The notes beneath the pieces were generated by a model. That model was given only the letters and a program-made list of their open reading frames with translations. It did not search any database and was not told where the DNA came from. 64,000 bases of DNA from Stenotrophomonas sp. ASS1 (GTDB taxonomy: Bacteria; Pseudomonadota; Gammaproteobacteria; Xanthomonadales; Xanthomonadaceae): contig NZ_CP031167.1 of NCBI RefSeq assembly GCF_004346925.1, positions 3,182,001-3,246,000 of the forward strand, in the 5' to 3' direction. Shown here in pieces: positions 35,192 through 46,734 of this stretch; within the stretch, counting starts at the first letter, position 1; each line of letters starts with the position of its first letter. The translations under genes were made by a program, and so were the position numbers.

Positions 35192-38026
35192 GTGAAACAC
35201 CTGATCCAACGGCCCGCCAGCCGCCGCCGCACCACCCTGGCATCGTCCATCACCCATATCCTTACCGGCGGCACGCTGCTGCTGGTTGGCGCCGTGGCTT
35301 CCACCTCCGCTTTCGCGCAGGAAAAGGCCACCAACCTGGACCGCATCACGGTCACCGGTTCGAACATCCCGCGCACCAACACTGAAACACCGTCCCCGGT
35401 GCAGGTGGTGACCCGCCAGGAAATCGACCGTACGGGCAAGACCACGGTTGCCGAGTACCTGCAGACACTGACCGCCGACGGTTCCGGCTCCATTCCCAAG
35501 ACCTTCGGCAACGGCTTTGCCGGCGGTGGTGCCGGCATCTCGCTGCGCGGCTTGGGCGCGGGTTCGACCCTTGTCCTGTTGAATGGTCGCCGCATGGCCA
35601 CCTACGGCCTGGCCGATGACGGCCAGAAGGTCTTCACCGACCTGAGCACCATCCCGCTCGACGCCGTCGAACGCGTGGAAGTGCTGAAGGACGGCGCCTC
35701 GGCGATCTATGGTTCCGACGCCATCGCCGGCGTGGTCAACATCATCCTGCGCAGCGATTTCCAGGGCGCGATCCTTCGCGCCTCTTACGGCCTGTCTGGC
35801 GACAGCGATGGCGACGCGAAGAAGGCGACCCTGACCGCCGGTACCGGCGATCTGGCCACCGACGGCTGGAATGCCTTCTTCAGCCTGGATGTGGCAAAGA
35901 CCGACGCGATCAAGATCAGTGATCGCAAGAACCGCAAGTGGATCGGTACCGGCGATACCCGCCCGTGGGGCTATGGCAACAACGCCCAGTTCCTCGGCGG
36001 CGCCTTCCTCAGCGGCAAGACCCGCGGCGGTGTTGGTCCGAACGGTTCGGTGTATGACGATCGCAATGTGACCAAGGACAATCCTGCCTTCCTGGTCGCA
36101 TTGCCGGGCTGTGCTGGCCTGACCACCATTCCCGGCCAGACCGAGGCTACTGCACAGGCGCAGGGCTGCCTGTGGGATCCGAACCAGCTGTATCGCGATC
36201 TGACCCCGGAAGAGAAGTACGTCAACGTGTTTGGCCGTGCCAGCTTCGCGTTTGGTGAAGGTGGCGAGATCTACACCGAAATCGGCTACTCGAAGAAAGA
36301 GACCACCTTCAGCAACACCCCGTCCGGCGTATCCGGCAGCTGGGGCTTCCCCGAAGGCCCGGTCAACGGCAACAGTGGCCCGGGCGCAGTGGTGCTGGGC
36401 CCGAATCATCCTGACAATCCCATTCCCGGCCAGGCCTCGCGCCTGCGTTATTCGGCGTGGGATGTCGGTCCCCGCGTGACCAACAACACCAATGAGTTCA
36501 CCCGCTTCCTGGTCGGCGTCAAGGGCAACTGGGGCGACTGGAGCTACGACACCGCCTATCTGCACTCGGGCACTGATCTGGTCAACAAGCGCACCGGCTT
36601 CCTCAACTACGACAACGTACGTTGCGCATTGGCCAACCCGAACTGCGCCGGTGGTGTTTGGCGCATCGGTGACAACGCGGGCATGAACTCGCAGGCGTTG
36701 TACGACTTCATCTCGCCGGATATCAGCGCCCGCGCCAAGTCCAGCCTGGACATGTTCGACTTCACCGTGTCGCGCAGCCTGATGGACCTGAAGGGTGGCC
36801 CGCTGGGCCTGGCATTGGGTACCGAATGGCGCAAGACCAGCAACAGCCTGACCCCGCAGACCTACACCGACAAGGGCCAGATCATCGGCCTGGGCTACTC
36901 GGCCTACGACGGCACCCAGAACGTGTACGCAGGCTACGTTGAGCTGTCTGCGCCCGTGCTGGAAACCCTGGAACTGTCCGGTGCGGTTCGCTACGACAAG
37001 TACGAGAGCGGTGAAGGCAAGGCCACGCCGAAGATCGGCATCAAGTGGACACCGGCCGACTGGATCGCACTGCGCGGCAGCTATGCCGAAGGCTTCCGTG
37101 CACCGAACCCGGCCGAGAACGGCGATGGCGGTCTGGCAGCGTTCTCCAATGCATCCGATCCGGTGCGCTGCCCGGGCGGCAACCCGGCACCAGGTGCAAA
37201 CGGTGACGACTGTGGCGCCCTGCCGGTCGCCATCATCACCCGCCCGAACAAGGACCTGAAGCCGGAAGAGTCGAAGAGCTACTCGGTGGGTATCGTCCTG
37301 CAGCCGACGTCCACGACTTCGCTGACCATCGATGCCTGGCAGATCAAGCGCACCAACGAAATCGCCCAGGGCAGCACCGCCGAGGCAATTGCTGCCGGCA
37401 ACGTACTGCGTGACACCAACCTGCTCAATGGCGTACCCGGCACCGGCAGCATCCTGGCGGTCAACACGCAGTACATCAACGCCGCATCGACCCGGGTCCG
37501 GGGTATCGATACCGATATCCGCCAGACCTTCGACATCGGCCCGGGCCAGCTGGAGATGGACCTGCAGTGGAGCCATGTGCTCAAGTTCGAGCGCACCGAT
37601 GCCGACGTGACGGTTGACTACGCGGGTACTCACGGCAACTGCGACGTGACCAACTGCATCGGCACCCCGAAGGACCGCATCAACTTCGGCACCACCTGGA
37701 GGCAGGGTCCGTGGAGCGTCAGCGGCGTTGCCAACTACATCTCGAAGATGGACAACAAGGACTTCCGTGGTCCGAACGGCTCCTATCTGTTCTCGTATGC
37801 AGACGGAACGGACGTCAAGAAGATCTCCTCGTTCACCACCTTCGACCTGTCGGGCCGCTGGAACATCACTGAAGCCTTCGAGTTGAACGCCTCGGTGCAG
37901 AACGTGTTCGATCGCATTGCGCCGCTGGATCCGTCCACCTACGGCGGTGTCAACTACAACCCGCTGCACTTCAGTGGTGCCATCGGTCGCTACTTCACCG
38001 TCGGTGCCAAGTACACCTTCAAGTAA
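35192..38026 (+). CDS. TonB-dependent outer-membrane receptor
   Basis: A 944-residue receptor. Start GTG 35192 has AGGAGA 10-12 bases upstream. A long signal peptide ends at SAFA. The mature N-terminus carries a TonB-box-like LDRITVTGS, then the plug domain (PSPVQVVTRQEIDRTG, ISLRGLGAGSTLVLLNGRRM, VERVEVLKDGASAIYGSDAIAGVVNIIL) and a large beta-barrel ending GRYFTVGAKYTFK with the usual aromatic pattern. It imports an unknown ligand across the outer membrane; this branch in xanthomonads often takes up peptides or oligosaccharides rather than siderophores. It lacks an N-terminal signalling extension. The tonB-like gene lies directly upstream. Confidence 0.93.
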   Translation: MKHLIQRPASRRRTTLASSITHILTGGTLLLVGAVASTSAFAQEKATNLDRITVTGSNIPRTNTETPSPVQVVTRQEIDRTGKTTVAEYLQTLTADGSGSIPKTFGNGFAGGGAGISLRGLGAGSTLVLLNGRRMATYGLADDGQKVFTDLSTIPLDAVERVEVLKDGASAIYGSDAIAGVVNIILRSDFQGAILRASYGLSGDSDGDAKKATLTAGTGDLATDGWNAFFSLDVAKTDAIKISDRKNRKWIGTGDTRPWGYGNNAQFLGGAFLSGKTRGGVGPNGSVYDDRNVTKDNPAFLVALPGCAGLTTIPGQTEATAQAQGCLWDPNQLYRDLTPEEKYVNVFGRASFAFGEGGEIYTEIGYSKKETTFSNTPSGVSGSWGFPEGPVNGNSGPGAVVLGPNHPDNPIPGQASRLRYSAWDVGPRVTNNTNEFTRFLVGVKGNWGDWSYDTAYLHSGTDLVNKRTGFLNYDNVRCALANPNCAGGVWRIGDNAGMNSQALYDFISPDISARAKSSLDMFDFTVSRSLMDLKGGPLGLALGTEWRKTSNSLTPQTYTDKGQIIGLGYSAYDGTQNVYAGYVELSAPVLETLELSGAVRYDKYESGEGKATPKIGIKWTPADWIALRGSYAEGFRAPNPAENGDGGLAAFSNASDPVRCPGGNPAPGANGDDCGALPVAIITRPNKDLKPEESKSYSVGIVLQPTSTTSLTIDAWQIKRTNEIAQGSTAEAIAAGNVLRDTNLLNGVPGTGSILAVNTQYINAASTRVRGIDTDIRQTFDIGPGQLEMDLQWSHVLKFERTDADVTVDYAGTHGNCDVTNCIGTPKDRINFGTTWRQGPWSVSGVANYISKMDNKDFRGPNGSYLFSYADGTDVKKISSFTTFDLSGRWNITEAFELNASVQNVFDRIAPLDPSTYGGVNYNPLHFSGAIGRYFTVGAKYTFK

Positions 38027-38056
38027 TACAGGCAACACCCTTCAACGCAGCAACTT

Positions 38057-38086
38057 CGAAGGCCCGGGCAGCTGCCCGGGCCTTCG
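38057..38086. terminator. 30-bp perfect palindrome after receptor gene
   Basis: CGAAGGCCCGGGCAG and its exact reverse complement lie head to head with no loop, 30 bases after the receptor stop. There is no clear T run (TCGTCGTTCC), so it is a hairpin-type terminator candidate only. Confidence 0.55.
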
Positions 38087-38164
38087 TCGTTCCGCCCCTT
38101 GCAGGCATGTTCACGGGCACATAGCTACCGTGTGCACGCGGCATCACCGCCGCAGGGGATCTGC

Positions 38165-39586
38165 ATGGCCGCAACTTCGCAACGCCTGGGCCTGCCCGCG
38201 TTGACTGCACTGGTGGTCGGCTCGATGGTCGGCGCCGGCATCTTTTCATTGCCGCAGAACGTGGCGCGCAGCGCCGGCCCGGCCGCGGCGCTGATCGGCT
38301 GGGCCCTGAGCGGCGCGGGCATGCTGATGCTGGCCTTCGTGTTCCAGGCCCTGGCCAACCGCCGGCCTGATCTCGATACCGGCATCTACGCATATGCGCG
38401 CGAAGGCTTCGGCAACTACATCGGCTTCTCCGCTGCGTGGGGCTACTGGGTCGCCTCGGTGCTCGGCAACGCCAGCTTCTTCGTGCTGATCTTCAGTGGC
38501 CTGGGCCACTTCATGCCCGTGTTCGGCGAAGGCAATACCCCGGCCGCCGTGGCCGCATCGTCATTGCTGTTGTGGACCGTACACCTGTTGGTGCTGCGTG
38601 GCCTGCGCACTGCAGCCATCGTCAACGGCCTGGTGACCGTGGCCAAGCTGCTGCCGATCGCCCTGTTCCTGGTCCTGGCCGCCGGCGCGTTCCGCATGGA
38701 CGTGTTCCGCGCCGATTTCCTCGGCGCGCCTGCACTCGGCGACCTCGGCCAGCAGCTGCGCGGCATGATGCTGGTGACCGTGTGGGTGTTCATTGGCATC
38801 GAGGGCGCCAGCATCTACTCGCGGCGCGCCGCACGCCGTGCCGACGTGGGTCGCGCCACGGTGATCGGCTTCCTCGGCGTGTGGCTGCTGCTGGTGCTGG
38901 TCAGCCTGTTGTCGATGGGCGTGCTGTCGCAGGCGGAACTGGCCGGACTGCCTAATCCGTCGATGGCCTATGTGCTGCGCGCCATTGTCGGCGAATGGGG
39001 CGCGACGGTGATCATCATCGGTTCGATCATCTCCGTTCTCGGTGCATTGCTGGCCTGGGTGCTGCTGTGCGCCGAAGTGCTCTATGCCGCCGCAGGTGAC
39101 GGCACCATGCCGGCCTTCCTGGGGCGTGAGAACGCGCGCGGCGTGCCGGCCAATGCACTGTGGTTGAGCAACGGGCTGATCCAGTTGTTCCTGCTGCTGG
39201 TGCTGGTCAATTCCGGCAGCTATACCGGGCTGGTGCTGCTGGCCGCGTCGATGAGCCTGGTACCTTACTTCCTGTCCACGGCATTCGGCGTACAGCTGGC
39301 CTGGCGCGGGCAGGCCTACGTTGGCGAACCGCGCGTACGCTGGCGTGATTTCGGGGTGGCACTGCTGGCCAGTGCGTATGCGCTGTGGCTGGTGTATGCC
39401 GGCGGGCTGGACAACCTGCTGCTGTCGGTACTGCTGTACGTGCCCGGCGTGGTGTTGTTCGCATTGACCCGGCACCAACGCGGCGAACAGGTATTTACGC
39501 GTTGGGAAGGGGTACTGTTCGCTGCGATCCTGGTTGTGGCGGTTGCTACGCTGGTGGCGTTCTGGCGAGGCAATCTCACGCTGTAG
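38165..39586 (+). CDS. APC-superfamily basic amino acid/polyamine antiporter (ArcD-like)
   Basis: A 473-residue transporter with about 12 hydrophobic segments. The first helix motif VGSMVGAGIFSLPQNVA is the GS-GxGIF substrate-binding signature of the family, and WVFIGIEGASIYSRRA in helix 6 with DVGRATVIGFLGVW is typical of the arginine/ornithine or lysine antiporter branch (APA family). Probable role is exchange of a basic amino acid for its product across the inner membrane; no arginine deiminase genes are near. Start ATG 38165. Its TAG stop is part of the GTAG that opens a REP. Confidence 0.87.
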   Translation: MAATSQRLGLPALTALVVGSMVGAGIFSLPQNVARSAGPAAALIGWALSGAGMLMLAFVFQALANRRPDLDTGIYAYAREGFGNYIGFSAAWGYWVASVLGNASFFVLIFSGLGHFMPVFGEGNTPAAVAASSLLLWTVHLLVLRGLRTAAIVNGLVTVAKLLPIALFLVLAAGAFRMDVFRADFLGAPALGDLGQQLRGMMLVTVWVFIGIEGASIYSRRAARRADVGRATVIGFLGVWLLLVLVSLLSMGVLSQAELAGLPNPSMAYVLRAIVGEWGATVIIIGSIISVLGALLAWVLLCAEVLYAAAGDGTMPAFLGRENARGVPANALWLSNGLIQLFLLLVLVNSGSYTGLVLLAASMSLVPYFLSTAFGVQLAWRGQAYVGEPRVRWRDFGVALLASAYALWLVYAGGLDNLLLSVLLYVPGVVLFALTRHQRGEQVFTRWEGVLFAAILVVAVATLVAFWRGNLTL

Positions 39587-39643
39587 ACCCGAGCCCAGGC
39601 TCGGCTGGTTCATCCGCAGCAGCCGAGCATGGCTCGGCTCCAC
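39583..39643. repeat. Inverted pair of SMAG-like REPs
   Basis: 39583-39607 (plus; GTAGACCCGAGCC, stem GAGCC/GGCTC region) and 39619-39643 (minus; stem AGCCGAGC/GCTCGGCT, ending CCAC instead of CTAC). The first REP supplies the stop codon of the transporter gene. Confidence 0.8.
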
Positions 39644-39679
39644 AACAGCAGTCGCGCAAGCTCGCCCCTACAAAGACGC

Positions 39680-39713
39680 AAAAAAAAACCTGCATCTCGC
39701 GATGCAGGTTTTT
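39680..39713 (-). terminator. Rho-independent terminator of tRNA-Asn
   Basis: On the minus strand AAAACCTGCATC, a CGCGA-type loop and GATGCAGGTT are followed by nine T residues, directly after the tRNA. Confidence 0.92.
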
Positions 39714-39718
39714 CAAGG

Positions 39719-39795
39719 TGGCGCCCGAAGTTGGACTCGAACCAACGACCCCCTGATTAACAGTCAAGTGCTCTAACCGGCTGAGCTATTCGGGC
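39719..39795 (-). tRNA. tRNA-Asn(GTT)
   Basis: A 77-base cloverleaf on the minus strand with encoded CCA. Acceptor stem GCCCGAA/TTCGGGC with discriminator G73, D arm AGCTCAGCCGGTTAGAGC, anticodon loop CTGTTAA giving GTT, and T arm GGTTCGAGTCC. A single tRNA with its own terminator; no integrase or island is attached to it. Confidence 0.96.
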
Positions 39796-39817
39796 AGACG
39801 ACTAGTATAACCACTCT

Positions 39818-40288
39818 TCACGCGCGATGGTAGGGGTGATTGGCAATCATTGCGGCAGCCCGATACAGCTGCTCGGCCACCACCAGGCGCACCAGCATGT
39901 GCGGCAGCGTCAGCGGGCCGATCGACCACTTCTCATCGGCCAGCGCGGACACCTCCGGCGAATGCCCTTCCGGGCCACCGATCAGGAACGCCAGGTCCCT
40001 TCCCTGCCCGCGCCAGTGTTCCAGGCGCTGTGCCAGCTGTTCGGAACTCAGCTGTCGCCCTGGCACATCCAGCGCCACCACATAGGCATTCTTCGGCAGC
40101 GCAGCGATCACCCGCTTGCCTTCGTCTTCAGTGGCGCGGCGCGGATCACGCCCCTTGCCGCGCAGGCCGGGCTCGATTTCCACCAGCTCGAACGGCAGCC
40201 AGTGCGACAGCCGCTTCTGGTACTCGGCGAAGCCCTGCGCCACCCAGCTGGGGGCGCGTTCACCGGTGGCGATCAGGCGGGCTTTCAT
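39818..40288 (-). CDS. rlmH: 23S rRNA (pseudouridine1915-N3)-methyltransferase
   Basis: A 156-residue SPOUT methyltransferase, exactly the usual RlmH length. Landmarks are GFAEYQKRL, the SAM knot segments YVVALDVPGRQLSSEQLAQ, LAFLIGGPEGHSPEV and the C-terminal LTLPHMLVRLVVAEQLYRAAAMIANHPYHR. It methylates pseudouridine 1915 in helix 69 of 23S rRNA using SAM. Last gene of the leuS-lptE-holA-nadD-rsfS-rlmH cluster. Confidence 0.96.
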   Translation of the reverse strand: MKARLIATGERAPSWVAQGFAEYQKRLSHWLPFELVEIEPGLRGKGRDPRRATEDEGKRVIAALPKNAYVVALDVPGRQLSSEQLAQRLEHWRGQGRDLAFLIGGPEGHSPEVSALADEKWSIGPLTLPHMLVRLVVAEQLYRAAAMIANHPYHRA

Positions 40289-40306
40289 CAACGGTCCTCC
40301 AAAACG

Positions 40307-40331
40307 TCGACGGCGCCATCGGCGCCGTCGA
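40307..40331 (-). terminator. Hairpin between rsfS and rlmH
   Basis: An 11-bp stem TCGACGGCGCC/GGCGCCGTCGA with loop ATC. On the minus strand it is followed by CGTTTTGG. It may partly terminate or modulate transcription before rlmH. Confidence 0.55.
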
Positions 40332-40352
40332 AGGGATGCATCAACGCGTGGC

Positions 40353-40763
40353 TCAGGCCACTTCGTCGTCGCTGGACGGCGGCTGGTCGCCGACGGTCCA
40401 CAGGCGCTCGAGAGCGTAGAACTCACGCACGCGCGGCAGCATCACATGGACGATCACGTCGCCCAGGTCGACCAGCACCCACTCGGCTTCGCGCTCGCCT
40501 TCCACGCCCAGCGGCATCACGTCGATGTTCTTGGCGAAGCGCACGACTTCGTCGGCAATCGACTTGACGTGGCGGGTCGAGGTGCCCGAAACGACGATCA
40601 TGTAGTCGGCAACGCTGGACCGGCCGCGCACGTCGATCTCGACCAGGTCCTTGGCCTTCAGGTCTTCGGTGGCTTGGCGGACGCTGGCCAGCAGTTCCGG
40701 CACGGACGGCGGCGGGCTGGGCAGATCGACCTTGATGGTCTGGGGCTGGGTCTGGTTGCTCAA
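40353..40763 (-). CDS. rsfS: Ribosome silencing factor RsfS (RsfA/Iojap)
   Basis: A 136-residue protein with the Iojap core: DLVEIDVRGRSSVADYMIVVSGTSTRHVKSIADEV, then EWVLVDLGDVIVHVMLPRVREFYALERLW. It binds ribosomal protein L14 and blocks 30S-50S joining under starvation. The only suitable start is TTG 40763; no good ribosome site is seen, and translation may depend on nadD upstream. The C-terminus is acidic. Confidence 0.93.
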   Translation of the reverse strand: MSNQTQPQTIKVDLPSPPPSVPELLASVRQATEDLKAKDLVEIDVRGRSSVADYMIVVSGTSTRHVKSIADEVVRFAKNIDVMPLGVEGEREAEWVLVDLGDVIVHVMLPRVREFYALERLWTVGDQPPSSDDEVA

Positions 40764-40821
40764 AGTGGATCGACTCGATAAACGTGGGGGCGATTATACG
40801 GGGATGGCGCCGCTGCGCCAT

Positions 40822-41487
40822 TCACGGCCTGCCCGGGCGGTACAGCCCGTGTGCAGCCACATAGTCCGCCACGCCGGGTGGCAGCAGGGCGCGCCAGGGG
40901 CCGCCGGCGGCGATCTGCGAGCGCACGGCGCTGGCCGATTCCTCGCGCAGCGGGTGGTGCAGGCGCAGGATGCGCCCGGCCGGGCTGGCGAACAGGGCCT
41001 GCTCGGTGTCGGCCCAACGCCCTTCCAGCGCCCGGCCCAGCTCGCCATCCACCGCGGCCTGCAACGGACTACCCGGGCGCTCCGCCACCACGAAATGAGC
41101 CAGCCCGAACAACGCCTCCCATTCGTGCCAGCTGGACAGGCCAAGCAGGCTGTCGGCGCCGACCAGCCAGGCCAGCGGCCGGCTCGGCCCCAGCTCGCCG
41201 CGCAGCTCGCGCAGGGTGTCCACGGTGTAGGACGGCCGACCGGGGAAACGCACCGCGCGATCCAGCTCGCGCCGGTCCAGCAGCAGACCCGGTTCGTCGC
41301 CGATGGCCAGCGACAGCATGGTGCAGCGCTGCTCGGCCGTGGCGCCGGGCACGGCACGGTGCGGCGGATCGGCCGCCGGCAGCATGCGCACGGCAACCTG
41401 CAGTTCGTCACGGGCAGCCCGCGCGATCGCCAGGTGCCCGAGGTGCACCGGATCAAAGGTGCCCCCGTAGTAGATCCGCAGGCTCAT
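40822..41487 (-). CDS. nadD: Nicotinate-nucleotide adenylyltransferase
   Basis: A 221-residue enzyme of NAD synthesis that adenylates NaMN to NaAD. The nucleotidyltransferase motif GGTFDPVHLGH is at residues 8-18, and the C-terminal ISSTxxR-like part is SASAVRSQIAAGG. Start ATG 41487 follows the holA stop by 3 bases, showing one operon. Confidence 0.94.
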   Translation of the reverse strand: MSLRIYYGGTFDPVHLGHLAIARAARDELQVAVRMLPAADPPHRAVPGATAEQRCTMLSLAIGDEPGLLLDRRELDRAVRFPGRPSYTVDTLRELRGELGPSRPLAWLVGADSLLGLSSWHEWEALFGLAHFVVAERPGSPLQAAVDGELGRALEGRWADTEQALFASPAGRILRLHHPLREESASAVRSQIAAGGPWRALLPPGVADYVAAHGLYRPGRP

Positions 41488-41490
41488 TGC

Positions 41491-42528
41491 TCAGGCCCGC
41501 GCCAGCAGGCGCACGGCACGCGGTTCGGCCACAGCCACCAGCAGGCGCTCCAGCGCCAGCCAGGCGTCGCCGTCGGCGCGCCCCTTGGCGATACGGTCGA
41601 CCAGTCCCGCTTCAGCCACGAAGCGCTCCCAGCGCTTGCTTTCCGGATGCCGCTGCAGCGCGCGCTTGTACGGCGCCTGCCGCGATTCCCAGATGCCGCG
41701 CGATTTCATTTCGGCGGCCAGGTTGCCACCACGGGCCTGCACCCGGGCCAGGCCAGCACCGGCCAGCAGCTCGCGGATCACCATCGGCATCAACGCAGCC
41801 ACCGCCTCACCCTCGCCTCGCAGGCCGGCCAGCATGCGCAGCACCGCCGGCGGTTGCCCGGAGAATGTCGCCTCCACCAGCCGGAACACGTCATAGCGGG
41901 CGGCATCGGCCACCAGCGACTCCATGCGCTCCACATCCAGCGGCTGGCCATCGGCCAACAGCGCCAGCTTGTCGATTTCCTGGGCGGCAGCCAGCAGGTT
42001 GCCTTCCACCCGCTCGGCCAGGCGCTGCACGGCGGCCGGGTCCGCGCGCAGGCCCTTGCCACGCAGGCGGCGCTCGATCCAGTCCGGCAGTTCGTGCGGC
42101 TTGATCGCCCACGCCACCGACAGCACGCCGATGCGGTTGACCGCTTCGGCCCACTTGCCCTGGTGCGCCTTGCTCCATTCGTTGGCGGTGATCATCAACA
42201 CCACGTCCGGCGCCGGATTGGCGCAGAACTGGCTGATCACCTCGGCACCGTCCTTGCCCGGCTTGCCGCTGGGCAGGCGCACCTCGACCAGGCGACGGGC
42301 GCTGAACAGGCTGGGGGCATTGAAACTGGCGTCGAGCTGGTTCCAGTCGAAATCACGCCCATCGGCGTCGAACACTTCACGTTCGCCAATGCCCGAGGCG
42401 CGCGCACGTGCGCGGATGGCGTCGGCCGCCTCCAGCACGCGCAGGGTTTCCGGGCCGGCAATCAGGTAGACCGGCGCCAGCGCGGTATCAGCGCCCTGGC
42501 TGGCCAGCTGCTCCGGACGCAGTTCCAT
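41491..42528 (-). CDS. holA: DNA polymerase III subunit delta
   Basis: A 345-residue clamp-loader subunit. It begins MELRPEQLASQ and has the HolA pattern PVYLIAGPETLRVLEAADAIRARA, followed by ADGRDFDWNQLDASFNAPSLFSARRLVEVRLPSGKPG. Delta opens the beta clamp during loading. It lies 9 bases after lptE and 3 before nadD, the gamma-proteobacterial order. Confidence 0.94.
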   Translation of the reverse strand: MELRPEQLASQGADTALAPVYLIAGPETLRVLEAADAIRARARASGIGEREVFDADGRDFDWNQLDASFNAPSLFSARRLVEVRLPSGKPGKDGAEVISQFCANPAPDVVLMITANEWSKAHQGKWAEAVNRIGVLSVAWAIKPHELPDWIERRLRGKGLRADPAAVQRLAERVEGNLLAAAQEIDKLALLADGQPLDVERMESLVADAARYDVFRLVEATFSGQPPAVLRMLAGLRGEGEAVAALMPMVIRELLAGAGLARVQARGGNLAAEMKSRGIWESRQAPYKRALQRHPESKRWERFVAEAGLVDRIAKGRADGDAWLALERLLVAVAEPRAVRLLARA

Positions 42529-42537
42529 GCGCGCGGC

Positions 42538-43122
42538 TCAGTGCTTGGCTGCGGGGACCGGCTCGGCCGGTACCGCGCCTTCGATGGGCTTGTCCTTCGG
42601 CGCCGACAGGCTGCCGCCCTTCTCGATCTCGGCACGCACCACGCTGTCGATGCGGCGGATGATCGAGGCGGACATTTCCCGGCGCAGTTCATTGGCCAGG
42701 ATTTCACGTTCGGTGGTGGTACCGGTGGCGTCGGTCGGCGGCGACACGTAGTCGCGCGACAGCTCGATCACCTGCTGGGGCACCAGTTCGCTGCCGTCTT
42801 CGCGACGGAAGATGAAGATCACCGCGTAGCGCAGGCTGTATTCCTGCGCACGGCCCTGCGAGTCGATGGCGATCGGCAGGTCGCCCCAGCGCTCGGACAG
42901 TACCTGCAGCTGGGCGCTGGGCTCCTTGCTGTCCTCATCGGCCAGCCTGGCGCCGGAGGCCAGCAGGCTGCGGTTGAGCAGCTTGACCAGTTCGCTGTAC
43001 GGCGCAGTGGAAACCACCTTCACCGGTGCTGTGTCGGTCGGCAGCATCAGCTTGTTGCGCAGATGGAAACCGCAGCCGGCAAGGCCGAGGACAAGAACGA
43101 GGGCAAGCAGGATTCGGGTCAT
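42538..43122 (-). CDS. lptE: LPS-assembly lipoprotein LptE
   Basis: A 194-residue outer-membrane lipoprotein. The signal peptide ends in LAGC (acylated Cys17), followed by GFHLRNKLMLP, the LptE start. It plugs the LptD barrel and helps deliver lipopolysaccharide to the cell surface. The C-terminal 30 residues are proline- and lysine-rich. It follows leuS on the minus strand with a 136-base gap that contains a hairpin. Confidence 0.93.
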   Translation of the reverse strand: MTRILLALVLVLGLAGCGFHLRNKLMLPTDTAPVKVVSTAPYSELVKLLNRSLLASGARLADEDSKEPSAQLQVLSERWGDLPIAIDSQGRAQEYSLRYAVIFIFRREDGSELVPQQVIELSRDYVSPPTDATGTTTEREILANELRREMSASIIRRIDSVVRAEIEKGGSLSAPKDKPIEGAVPAEPVPAAKH

Positions 43123-43221
43123 GGAGACAGTCTGGCGGAGCCGGGCGATCACGGCAACACACAGCGTGCCCGAAGCCGCGTGAATGCAGGGCCATCAAAC
43201 GCCGGGCCCTGCACCGGAATG

Positions 43222-43250
43222 GTACCGGCCACCACGCGGGTGGCCGGTAC
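43222..43250 (-). terminator. Long-stem hairpin between leuS and lptE
   Basis: A 12-bp stem GTACCGGCCACC/GGTGGCCGGTAC with a 5-base loop, 9 bases after the leuS stop. No T tract. It could be a processing site or a partial terminator within the operon. Confidence 0.5.
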
Positions 43251-43258
43251 GGGGTACA

Positions 43259-46006
<2,748 letters not shown>

Positions 46007-46609
46007 TCAGCGCGGCCGCGACAACGGCAGGGCCAGGGCCAGCCAGGCCGTCCAGCAGGCGAACGCAAGCCGTTGTGCCAGCGGCGCCGCCAACACGCCC
46101 TGCAGGGCAAACGCCGCCAGCGCGGCCAGTACGCCACAGGCGAGCGCCACCGCGCCCAGCGCGCGGCCATGCGCTTGGCGCAACTGCGACGTGCCCAGCA
46201 ACAGGGTCCCGGCAACGAAACCCAGCACCCAGATCATCCAGGCGCTGGCATGCAGCTGGCTGGCCGGCCCGTGCAGGTCATCCACATCCAGCGGCAGCAG
46301 CCCCATCGCGGCGAACGCCAACCCGGCCAGCAGCAGCATCTGGCTGCCCACCCGGGGCGCCCAGCCGGCGGTTGCCGACAGCCCACGGCGCAGGCACTCG
46401 GCCACAACCACCGCCAGCAGGCCCGGCAGCACGAAGCCCAGCAGATTGAAGGCCAGCGCATGCGGCACCCCCTGTGCTCCCAGCAGCGCCACCGGGTGGC
46501 GAGCCTGTGCGTAGCCTTCCAGGCCGGCGCCGAAACCGAGCACCGCCAGCACGAACAGCAGTGCGGCGACCAGACCGGACAGGCGCAGCAACGGGGACAG
46601 GGACGACAT
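46007..46609 (-). CDS. DUF998 family membrane protein
   Basis: A 200-residue integral membrane protein with six hydrophobic segments. ARHPVALLGAQGVPHALAFNLLGFVLPG and the conserved acidic loop LPLDVDDLHGPASQLHA are the DUF998 signature. Function unknown. It lies upstream of leuS on the same strand with a 105-base gap. Confidence 0.82.
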   Translation of the reverse strand: MSSLSPLLRLSGLVAALLFVLAVLGFGAGLEGYAQARHPVALLGAQGVPHALAFNLLGFVLPGLLAVVVAECLRRGLSATAGWAPRVGSQMLLLAGLAFAAMGLLPLDVDDLHGPASQLHASAWMIWVLGFVAGTLLLGTSQLRQAHGRALGAVALACGVLAALAAFALQGVLAAPLAQRLAFACWTAWLALALPLSRPR

Positions 46610-46734
46610 GCAGGCTCCGGAAAGGACGGCGACAGGAAGGCGTCATTGTCAGGCATTTACTACAACCCGGGTTGAGACCGGCATCGATCGTCACCATAGA
46701 ATCAGTCTCCAGACGCCAAACGATGCTTTCCCCC

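Noticed and set aside
39719-39795. tRNA-Asn as an integration site of a genomic island
   Set aside because: No integrase, no repeated tRNA 3' end and only housekeeping genes on either side.
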